DNA from: CBFHWY01 sp965659675
GTDB lineage: Bacteria; Bacteroidota; Bacteroidia; Flavobacteriales_G; Salibacteraceae
NCBI GenBank assembly: GCA_965659675.1
Contig: CBFHWY010000077.1
Location: 1 to 12,448, forward strand
Direction: 5' to 3'
DNA: 12,448 nt
In this document: positions 1 to 5,805 of the stretch, one piece after another
Position numbering within the stretch: the stretch's first letter is position 1
How the letters are laid out: every line of letters starts with the position of its first letter
Notes under the pieces: model-generated
What the model saw: the letters and a program-made list of their open reading frames with translations, nothing else
What the model was told of the DNA's origin: nothing
Databases searched by the model: none
Made by a program: the position numbers and the translations under genes

Positions 1-232
1 CAAGGCTTTTTGCAATGACAACTGAATGAAGAAAAACAGCAGGTTGAGTTACTCTGGTTTCCTTTAATTCATCGGCGCTTCCCTCAAACATGATCTTTGT
101 GATCTCAAATCCGAGGATCTCATTAGCACGCTCAAAAAGTTCTTTTGCTTCTGGGCTAGCGTCATATAGCTCTTTACCCATTCCGCTGAATTGTGATCCC
201 TGTCCTGGAAATACGTAGGCTTTCTTAGTCAT
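1..232 (-). CDS. fabD: Malonyl-CoA:acyl carrier protein transacylase, N-terminal part (cut by window edge)
   Basis: FabD moves the malonyl group from CoA to the acyl carrier protein, which feeds the elongation steps of type II fatty acid synthesis in the cytoplasm. Only the first 77 residues are in the window. They begin MTKKAYVFPGQGSQFSGMGK and contain the family signature PGQGSQ at residues 9-14, where Gln11 is the expected oxyanion-hole residue, and TQPAVF near residue 62. The catalytic GHSxGE motif (usually around residue 90) and the rest of the roughly 290-residue protein lie beyond base 1. The ATG at 230-232 overlaps the last base of the stop codon of the pterin gene (TAATG), so the two are probably one transcript with coupled translation. 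No strong Shine-Dalgarno sequence is visible. Identification is firm; whether the full gene is intact cannot be seen. Confidence 0.93.
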   Translation of the reverse strand, partial: MTKKAYVFPGQGSQFSGMGKELYDASPEAKELFERANEILGFEITKIMFEGSADELKETRVTQPAVFLHSVVIAKSL

Positions 233-645
233 TATTGTCCGTAATATTCAACATAATTATTCTCTGTTTCGATCAGCTTGATGTAATGGAGCTCAGCCCC
301 ATAGGATGCAATGGTATCTGCGAGCTGATCCCAAATGGCAATGGCCAGATTTTCTGTGGAAGCCATTTGGCCTTTCATGAATTCGACATCCATATTAATA
401 TTCTTGTGATCCAATTTTTCGATCACGCGATCTTTGATTTCCCTGCTGAGATCTTTCAGGTCCATCACAAAACCTGTAACTGGATCTGGTTCACCTTTTA
501 TGGTGACATATAGCTCATAATTATGACCATGCCAGTTCTTATTACTGCACTTTCCGAAGACCTCTTCGTTCTTCTCATCAGACCATTCCGGTCTCCACAG
601 CTTGTGAGCTGCATTAAATCTTTCTCTTCTCGTTACAAATACCAC
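232..645 (-). CDS. PTPS/QueD-family 6-pyruvoyl- or 6-carboxy-tetrahydropterin synthase
   Basis: This 137-residue cytosolic enzyme belongs to the PTPS/QueD family, which converts 7,8-dihydroneopterin triphosphate to a 6-substituted tetrahydropterin for queuosine or biopterin-type cofactors. Visible family residues are the zinc ligands His14 (in NAAH) and His39 and His41 (in HGH), the catalytic Cys33, Asp79-His80 in KLDHKN, and the pterin-binding Glu126 in IETENNYVEY. Cys33 and the HGH motif are separated by five residues (CSNKNWHGH). That spacing is the one I associate with true 6-pyruvoyl-tetrahydropterin synthases, whereas QueD usually has CxxxHGH, so the product is uncertain and no symbol is given. 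The start is GTG (643-645): an in-frame TGA lies at 652-654, and the resulting N-terminus MVFVTRRERFNAAH fits the family. An ATG at 653-655 is out of frame. The gene leads a unit with fabD. Confidence 0.92.
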   Translation of the reverse strand: MVFVTRRERFNAAHKLWRPEWSDEKNEEVFGKCSNKNWHGHNYELYVTIKGEPDPVTGFVMDLKDLSREIKDRVIEKLDHKNINMDVEFMKGQMASTENLAIAIWDQLADTIASYGAELHYIKLIETENNYVEYYGQ

Positions 646-669
646 TCTTGTTCATTAATGGTCACAGCG

Positions 670-677
670 CAAATATA
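670..677 (-). promoter_or_regulatory. Putative -7 box (TATATTTG) of the pterin gene/fabD promoter
   Basis: Read on the minus strand the sequence is TATATTTG, which fits the Bacteroidota sigma-ABfr -7 consensus TAnnTTTG. Initiation would be expected around 663-665, leaving a leader of about 20 bases before the GTG start at 645. No good TTTG -33 box is seen at the usual distance; the nearest match is a weak TTC about 17 bases upstream. The call rests on the -7 box and its position. Confidence 0.42.
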
Positions 678-687
678 TGGGGAATGC

Positions 688-695
688 TACATTTG
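688..695 (+). promoter_or_regulatory. Putative -7 box (TACATTTG) of the hldD promoter
   Basis: TACATTTG fits TAnnTTTG and sits 28 bases before the hldD ATG, giving an expected leader of roughly 20-25 bases. No convincing -33 TTTG is found upstream. The expected -33 region would fall on the opposing -7 box at 670-677, so the two polymerases probably could not occupy this spacer at the same time. Confidence 0.4.
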
Positions 696-723
696 AAGGG
701 CCATCTTTAATACACAAAGTGGA

Positions 724-1692
724 ATGATTTTAGTCACAGGAGCTGCAGGATTTATCGCAAGCTGCATGGTTAGCAGGCTTAACGATGAAGGATTTAGGGA
801 TATCGTTATTGTAGATAATTTTATTCCAGACAATAAGAAGCAAAACTGGCAAGGAAAAGATTATCGCGAAAGAGTGGATCGTGCCGAACTTGAACAATGG
901 CTAGAAAAAAACAACGAACATCTCGAGTTCATTTTTCACCTAGGGGCTCGAACCGATACCGCGGAATTTGATCTCGAGTTGCTCAATGAGCTCAATCTTT
1001 CATACAGCAAGATGATCTGGAAGGCATGCGTGAAGTATGCGATTCCACTTGTATATGCATCCTCTGCCGCCACTTATGGTATTGGAGATAAGGGATATTC
1101 AGATGATCACGAACTTTGCTTTGATCTGGAGCCACTAAATCCCTACGGTGTTTCAAAAAATGACTTTGATAAATGGGCACTAGAACAAAAGGAAAAACCC
1201 TTTTTCTGGGCTGGTCTGAAGTTCTTTAATGTATATGGTCCCAATGAATATCACAAAGGTAGAATGGCCTCAGTGATATTCCACGCATTTCGTCAGATCA
1301 ATGAAACGGGGAAGATGAACTTATTCCAGTCACACAAAGAGGGAATCGCAGATGGGGAACAGCAAAGAGACTTTGTTTATGTGAAGGACGTCTGTGATGT
1401 GATGAGTTTTCTCATGCATCATCGCAAGGCTTCTGGAATTTACAATCTGGGAACGGGTCAGGCTAGAAGCTTCAGGGAACTGACAGAAGCGAGCTTTATG
1501 GCCATGGATAAAGAACCGAATATAGCTTTCATTCCGACCCCTGAGGATATCAGAGATAAATATCAGTACTTCACTGAAGCTGATATGTCAAAACTTCGCT
1601 CCATTGGCTATCAAAAGCCATTCACATCACTTGAAGATGGGGTAAGGGAGTACGTAAAGGAGTATCTGAAAAAGGGACCTGCTTACCTCTAG
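724..1692 (+). CDS. hldD: ADP-L-glycero-D-manno-heptose-6-epimerase
   Basis: HldD is the last enzyme of ADP-heptose synthesis. It inverts C6 of ADP-D-glycero-beta-D-manno-heptose to supply heptose for the lipopolysaccharide inner core, and acts in the cytoplasm with bound NADP. The 322 residues match the family from end to end. The Rossmann dinucleotide loop is at residues 5-12, YASSAATYG at 111-119 supplies the serine of the extended-SDR active site, Tyr141 and Lys145 form YxxxK (YGVSK), and FNVYGPNEYHKGRMASV at 168-184 holds the second catalytic lysine, Lys178. DFVYVKDV (216-223) and NLGTG (241-245) complete the signature. One oddity is Ala12, where the usual GxxGxxG motif has its third glycine. 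The ATG at 724 is the first in frame and gives a normal N-terminus. The gene is divergent from the pterin gene, and its TAG stop shares CTAG with the stop of the merR-type gene. Confidence 0.95.
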   Translation: MILVTGAAGFIASCMVSRLNDEGFRDIVIVDNFIPDNKKQNWQGKDYRERVDRAELEQWLEKNNEHLEFIFHLGARTDTAEFDLELLNELNLSYSKMIWKACVKYAIPLVYASSAATYGIGDKGYSDDHELCFDLEPLNPYGVSKNDFDKWALEQKEKPFFWAGLKFFNVYGPNEYHKGRMASVIFHAFRQINETGKMNLFQSHKEGIADGEQQRDFVYVKDVCDVMSFLMHHRKASGIYNLGTGQARSFRELTEASFMAMDKEPNIAFIPTPEDIRDKYQYFTEADMSKLRSIGYQKPFTSLEDGVREYVKEYLKKGPAYL

Positions 1693-2024
1693 AGATTCTC
1701 TTTGATCTCACCTAAAAAGGATTTTACTTTTGTCAGTGATTCGATCAACTCAAGATTGTTCTCCAGGGCTTTTCGGTCTTCTTTTAGTTTCATTTTTGCT
1801 CCCTCCAGCGTGAAACCTCTTTCTTTCACCAGGTGGTAGATCAGCTTGAGGTTGTCAATATCCTTGTCGGTGAATAATCGGTTTCCTTTGGCGTTCTTCT
1901 TTGGCTTGAGAACATCAAATTCTTTTTCCCAGTACCTGATCAATGAGGCGTTTACATCAAACATTTCTGATACCTCTCCTATGGAGTAATACAGCTTCTT
2001 TATTTCCTTCTTTTTGTAGGGCAT
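1689..2024 (-). CDS. Small MerR-family transcriptional regulator
   Basis: This is a 111-residue DNA-binding protein of the MerR superfamily. The winged helix-turn-helix covers residues 11-75: YYSIGEVSEMFDVNASLIRY (12-31) is the recognition helix region, followed by YWEKEF, the wing GNRLFTDKDI (47-56) and LVKERGFTLEGAKMKL (65-80). Residues 81-111 form a short charged helix suited to coiled-coil dimerisation. There is no cysteine and no effector-binding domain, so metal or oxidant sensing of the classic MerR type is unlikely. The target is unknown. Its ATG (2022-2024) overlaps the TAA of the upstream M23 peptidase gene in TAATG, so it is almost certainly co-transcribed and may be translationally coupled. 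It could regulate the peptidase operon or the divergent alaS region, but nothing in the sequence proves that. It overlaps the 3' end of hldD by four bases. Confidence 0.9.
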   Translation of the reverse strand: MPYKKKEIKKLYYSIGEVSEMFDVNASLIRYWEKEFDVLKPKKNAKGNRLFTDKDIDNLKLIYHLVKERGFTLEGAKMKLKEDRKALENNLELIESLTKVKSFLGEIKENL

Positions 2025-2995
2025 TAGTCAAAGCTTTGTGATGCAGAAGCAGAAATATCGATGAGTCTATCGTATTCTTCGGGACTCAGGTCGTTGAAAT
2101 AATAGTTGATCGGATTGAGCTTCTGGCCATTCTTCATCACTTCATAGTGCAGGTGAGGACCACTTGAGAAGCCAGTGTTTCCTACAAAACCAATTACGTC
2201 TCCTCTTTTCACTTTCTGACCTTCTCTTACCTGAAAATCACTAAGGTGAGCATAAAGTGTTTCGTAGCCGAAGCCATGGTCGAGGATGATATGATTACCA
2301 TATCCCCTTTTCGATTGTTTTATCTCCTTTATAACAGCATCGCCGGTAGCGTATACTTCTGTGCCAGTATTTGCGGTAAAGTCCATTCCGAAGTGCATCT
2401 TTCTGATCTTGAGAATAGGATGGATCCGCATTCCGTAACCTCCAGCAGCTTTTTTTAAGTCCATGTTTGAAACTGGTTGTATGCTAGGAATGGATGACAA
2501 CATCTTCTCCTTATTTGTTGCCAATTCGTAAACCTTATCAAAGCTCTTCGACTGAATATAAAGCTGCTTCGTAAGCTGATCGAGTTTTTTTGTGGTACGA
2601 ATGACCAACTCGCTATTATCATAACCCTCTAAATGCTGGTACCTGTTCACCCCTCCAAAGCCGGCTTTTCTGACATTGAATGGGATAGGCTCAGCTTCAA
2701 AAACAACCCTGTAGATGTTATCATCGCGATATTGCACGTCTTTAAGCACTGATTCGACCTGATCAAGCTTCTTATTCAATACCTCATATTGCAGGGCTAA
2801 TTGCTCATTTTCACGCTTCAGCATCTTCTCCTTGGGAGAATCAAAGAATAAATATGTAAGGATCACAAAGAAGACAGCAAAAACACCGCCTGTGATCACA
2901 AAGCTCAATAGGTTGAGCAGACGTGATCTGAATGTGGGTTCAATCCGCTCGTACGAGAGCGTCTTAGTGTTATATCTGTACTTTTTACCGGCCAT
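2024..2995 (-). CDS. Membrane-anchored M23 family (LytM/peptidoglycan endopeptidase-like) protein
   Basis: The 323-residue protein has a positively charged cytoplasmic N-terminus (MAGKKYRYNTKTLSYERIE), one transmembrane segment at about residues 28-51, a coiled coil at 54-88, a linker, and a C-terminal M23 metallopeptidase (LAS) domain at about 185-300. The zinc-site residues are all present: His201 and Asp205 in HFGMD, His250 in YAHLS, and His281 and His283 in HLHYE. It is therefore probably an active peptidoglycan cross-bridge endopeptidase facing the periplasm, with a role in cell-wall growth or division. An in-frame ATG at 3044-3046 would add 17 residues, but it lies upstream of the likely -7 box (3029-3036), and MxxxKYxYN is the usual start of this Bacteroidota group as I know it. 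I therefore chose the ATG at 2993-2995. It is first in a two-gene unit with the MerR-type gene and divergent from alaS. Confidence 0.93.
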   Translation of the reverse strand: MAGKKYRYNTKTLSYERIEPTFRSRLLNLLSFVITGGVFAVFFVILTYLFFDSPKEKMLKRENEQLALQYEVLNKKLDQVESVLKDVQYRDDNIYRVVFEAEPIPFNVRKAGFGGVNRYQHLEGYDNSELVIRTTKKLDQLTKQLYIQSKSFDKVYELATNKEKMLSSIPSIQPVSNMDLKKAAGGYGMRIHPILKIRKMHFGMDFTANTGTEVYATGDAVIKEIKQSKRGYGNHIILDHGFGYETLYAHLSDFQVREGQKVKRGDVIGFVGNTGFSSGPHLHYEVMKNGQKLNPINYYFNDLSPEEYDRLIDISASASQSFD

Positions 2996-3028
2996 GACAT
3001 AAGGCGTCAAGCGCCCAGTTAGCAAGTG

Positions 3029-3036
3029 CAAAATTA
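3029..3036 (-). promoter_or_regulatory. Putative -7 box (TAATTTTG) of the M23 peptidase/merR unit
   Basis: The minus strand reads TAATTTTG, fitting TAnnTTTG. Initiation near 3022-3024 would leave a leader of about 28 bases before the ATG at 2995 and would exclude the upstream ATG at 3046. No clear -33 TTTG is present. Confidence 0.42.
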
Positions 3037-3047
3037 AGTAATTCAAC

Positions 3048-3055
3048 TAACTTTG
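3048..3055 (+). promoter_or_regulatory. Putative -7 box (TAACTTTG) of the alaS promoter
   Basis: TAACTTTG fits TAnnTTTG. It lies 46 bases before the alaS ATG, so the leader would be about 40 bases. No good -33 box is seen; its expected place overlaps the opposing -7 box at 3029-3036. No T-box or other obvious leader structure is visible in the short leader. Confidence 0.42.
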
Positions 3056-3101
3056 CCAGCCGCTTAAGGATTTATAACACTAATAGCAAGTTAATTACCG
3101 C

Positions 3102-5705
3102 ATGAGTTGGTCTTCTCAAAGTATTCGAAGTCGTTTTACGCAGTTTTTCAAGGATAAGGAGCACAAGGCGGTTGCCTCTGCTCCCATGGTGATCAAGAAT
3201 GATCCAAGCCTGATGTTCACTAACGCGGGAATGAATCAGTTCAAGGATATTTTCATTGGAAATAAGGAAGCTAAAGCGCCTCGACTCGTAAATTCCCAAA
3301 AGTGTTTGAGGGTTTCTGGTAAACACAATGACCTGGAAGAAGTAGGAGTAGATACCTACCATCATACCATGTTTGAGATGCTGGGGAATTGGTCTTTTGG
3401 TGATTATTTTAAAGAAGAGGCAATTGTCTGGGCATGGGAGTTTCTTACCAGGGAATTGGAGATTGATGAGAAGCTGCTCTATGTGACGGTATTTGAAGGA
3501 GATAAGGAGGACAAGCTCGAACTCGATCAGGAAGCTGTTGACCATTGGAAGAAGCATGTAGCTGAAGAGCGAATACTGGCTTTCGGCAAGAAAGATAATT
3601 TCTGGGAGATGGGAGAAGTGGGTCCATGCGGGCCTTGTTCTGAGATCCATATCGATCTTCGCTCTGAGGAAGAAAAGAAAAAGGAACCGGGTAAACATCT
3701 GGTGAATCAGGATCATCCGCAGGTGATCGAGATCTGGAACCTGGTATTCATTCAATATCAGCGAAGCAAATCAGGTGAGCTTTCATTACTCCCAAATAAA
3801 CATGTGGATACAGGTATGGGTTTGGAACGCTTATGCCGTGTTCTGCAGAATAAGGATTCAAATTATGATATCGATCTTTTTCAGGGGATCATCAGTCACT
3901 CTGAGAAGCTCAGTGGACTTGAATATGGAAAAGATGAAGAGAAGGACATCGCATTCAGAGTGATCGCAGATCACATCCGACCGGTTTGTTTCTCTATAGC
4001 GGAAGGTCAGCTTCCTTCGAATACTGGTCCGGGTTATGTGATTCGAAGAATACTCCGAAGAGCCGTACGATATGCTTACAGCAAGCTTGAAGTGAAGGAT
4101 GCTTTCTTGTACAAGTTGATCGATGATGTGGTCAGCAGTTTTGCCGATGCCTACCCTGAATTAGAAAAGAACAAATCACTGATCAAGAAAGTCGTTCATG
4201 AAGAAGAAGAGTCTTTTTTGAGAACCCTTTCTCAAGGGCTTAAAAAGATCGATGAGCTGATCAAAAAGGGAAAGGTCAGTGGTAAAGAAGCATTTGAACT
4301 CTACGACACTTACGGCTTCCCAATAGACCTTACTCAACTCATCGCGCGTGAACACGACATTGATGTAGATCTAGAAGAATTCAATGAAGAATTGAACAAG
4401 CAAAAGGAACGATCACGTAGTTCTGCTCAAAAGGACCAAAGTGACTGGACGGTGCTCCACGAGGAAGAAGACTCGAACTTTCTCGGCTATGATCAATTGG
4501 AAACAAAGGCCAGATTGCTTCGATATCGAGAAGTAAAAGAAAAAAAGAGGTCCTATTATCAGCTTGTATTCAACCAAACTCCGTTTTACCCAGAAGGAGG
4601 AGGTCAGGTTGGTGACAAGGGTATTCTTCGATCCAATAATGATGCTCAGGTAGATATTTGGGATACGAAGAAGGAAAATGACACAATCCTACATTTCTGT
4701 AATGAATTACCCGAGCTGGAATCTTCAGGTGAGCTCCTTCTTCAAGTAAGGTCTGGAAGGCGTCATGAAACGGCTAAGAACCATTCTGCAACGCATCTTT
4801 TACATTATGTTTTAAGAGAGATACTCGGATCACATGTGGAACAGAAGGGTAGTTTGGTTCATCCCGATTATTTGCGTTTTGATTTTTCCCATTTCGAAAA
4901 GATCGATGATGAAAAACTAAAGTCTATAGAGAACAGAGTGAACGAGCTGATAAGGGAAGGTATCGATATTGATGAAAAGCGTTCCATTGCTCTTGAAGAG
5001 GCTAGAGCAGCTGGCGCGATGTCGCTTTTTGGAGAAAAGTATGGTGATCAGGTGAGAATGATCTCATTTGGCCCGAGTAAAGAGCTTTGCGGTGGCATTC
5101 ATGTATCCAATACCCGTGACATAGGATATTTCATTCTCGAAGCAGAGAGTTCAATAGCGTCTGGTGTTCGCAGAATAGAAGCGCTTACGGGAGAAAAGGC
5201 CTTCAATCGTATCTCAGGTGACCTTGAACTAATAAAGGAGCTTAATCGCTCGCTCAATAAGCCTAAGGATCTTTTATCAGCTGTGAATGATCTAAAAACG
5301 AAGTTGAAGGAACAGGAAAAAGAGATTGAATCACTGAAAAGTGCACAGCTAAAACATCTAAGCTCTGAGCTTGAAGATAAATTCGAAGAAATTGGAAAGT
5401 ATGCTGTGCTTACCGAAAAACTGCAGATCGATCCTAAAGAGATACGAAACCTAGGCTTCCAGCTGAAGGATGGTGCTCATTCAAGATTTATTGTTCTTGC
5501 AAGTGCAGCAGGGAAGAAGGTGAGCTTAAGTGTGTTCCTTTCCAGGGATCTTGTGGATGCAGGGCTTGATGCTCGAAACATTCTCAATGAAATTGCCCCA
5601 TTGATCAATGGCAGGGGAGGAGGACAGGCATTTTTTGCAACAGCAGGCGGATCAGATGCTGCTGGAATAGGTTCCGCTTTCGATAAGGCGAAGACCCTTC
5701 TATAG
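3102..5705 (+). CDS. alaS: Alanyl-tRNA synthetase
   Basis: AlaS charges tRNA-Ala with alanine in the cytoplasm and removes mischarged serine or glycine. The 867 residues match the usual bacterial length of about 870-880 and the standard layout. The class II catalytic domain is at 1-250: motif 1 region with TNAGMNQFKD at 40-49, motif 2 region with HHTMFEMLGNWSFGDYF at 87-103, and motif 3 DTGMGLERL at 236-244. The tRNA-recognition helices follow to about 450, then the editing domain at about 470-700 with zinc ligands HSATH (His561, His565) and CGGIH (Cys663, His667), and then the C-Ala domain with a coiled coil at 725-760 and GRGGGQ at 837-842. The editing motif reads CGGIH, where CGGTH is usual. 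The ATG at 3102 gives a normal N-terminus. It is divergent from the M23 peptidase gene and ends 52 bases before a strong terminator. Confidence 0.98.
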   Translation: MSWSSQSIRSRFTQFFKDKEHKAVASAPMVIKNDPSLMFTNAGMNQFKDIFIGNKEAKAPRLVNSQKCLRVSGKHNDLEEVGVDTYHHTMFEMLGNWSFGDYFKEEAIVWAWEFLTRELEIDEKLLYVTVFEGDKEDKLELDQEAVDHWKKHVAEERILAFGKKDNFWEMGEVGPCGPCSEIHIDLRSEEEKKKEPGKHLVNQDHPQVIEIWNLVFIQYQRSKSGELSLLPNKHVDTGMGLERLCRVLQNKDSNYDIDLFQGIISHSEKLSGLEYGKDEEKDIAFRVIADHIRPVCFSIAEGQLPSNTGPGYVIRRILRRAVRYAYSKLEVKDAFLYKLIDDVVSSFADAYPELEKNKSLIKKVVHEEEESFLRTLSQGLKKIDELIKKGKVSGKEAFELYDTYGFPIDLTQLIAREHDIDVDLEEFNEELNKQKERSRSSAQKDQSDWTVLHEEEDSNFLGYDQLETKARLLRYREVKEKKRSYYQLVFNQTPFYPEGGGQVGDKGILRSNNDAQVDIWDTKKENDTILHFCNELPELESSGELLLQVRSGRRHETAKNHSATHLLHYVLREILGSHVEQKGSLVHPDYLRFDFSHFEKIDDEKLKSIENRVNELIREGIDIDEKRSIALEEARAAGAMSLFGEKYGDQVRMISFGPSKELCGGIHVSNTRDIGYFILEAESSIASGVRRIEALTGEKAFNRISGDLELIKELNRSLNKPKDLLSAVNDLKTKLKEQEKEIESLKSAQLKHLSSELEDKFEEIGKYAVLTEKLQIDPKEIRNLGFQLKDGAHSRFIVLASAAGKKVSLSVFLSRDLVDAGLDARNILNEIAPLINGRGGGQAFFATAGGSDAAGIGSAFDKAKTLL

Positions 5706-5757
5706 CTCGAAGAAAGATTTCCTTCGCATATCCGTATCACCAAAAGTTAAGGCATAA

Positions 5758-5786
5758 AAAAAGGGAACCATTATGGTTCCCTTTTT
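5758..5786. terminator. Bidirectional rho-independent terminator between convergent genes
   Basis: A perfect 13-bp inverted repeat (AAAAAGGGAACCA / TGGTTCCCTTTTT) with a three-base loop TTA. The stem has a G/C-containing core (GGGAACC) flanked by A tracts on the left and T tracts on the right, so each strand reads as a hairpin followed by a U-run. It sits between the alaS stop (5705) and the stop of the large T9SS gene on the other strand (5806), and suits termination of both. Confidence 0.9.
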
Positions 5787-5805
5787 ATTGTGTTTTATTC
5801 TGTGT

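Noticed and set aside
653..655. ATG as the start of the pterin synthase gene
   Set aside because: It is out of frame with the gene and runs into a stop after 13 codons; an in-frame TGA at 652-654 leaves GTG at 645 as the start.
2996..3046. 17-residue N-terminal extension of the M23 peptidase from the ATG at 3046
   Set aside because: The extension would start upstream of the likely -7 box at 3029-3036, and the protein starting MAGKKYRYN has the expected charged N-terminus followed by the membrane segment.
3072..3755. Open frame of 227 codons antisense to the 5' end of alaS
   Set aside because: It lies wholly opposite a perfectly conserved alaS coding region, has no family motif and no initiation signals; it is a by-product of alaS codon usage.
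5708..5726. Hairpin CGAAG...CTTCG just after the alaS stop
   Set aside because: Only five base pairs with a nine-base loop and no U-run; the strong terminator follows at 5758-5786.
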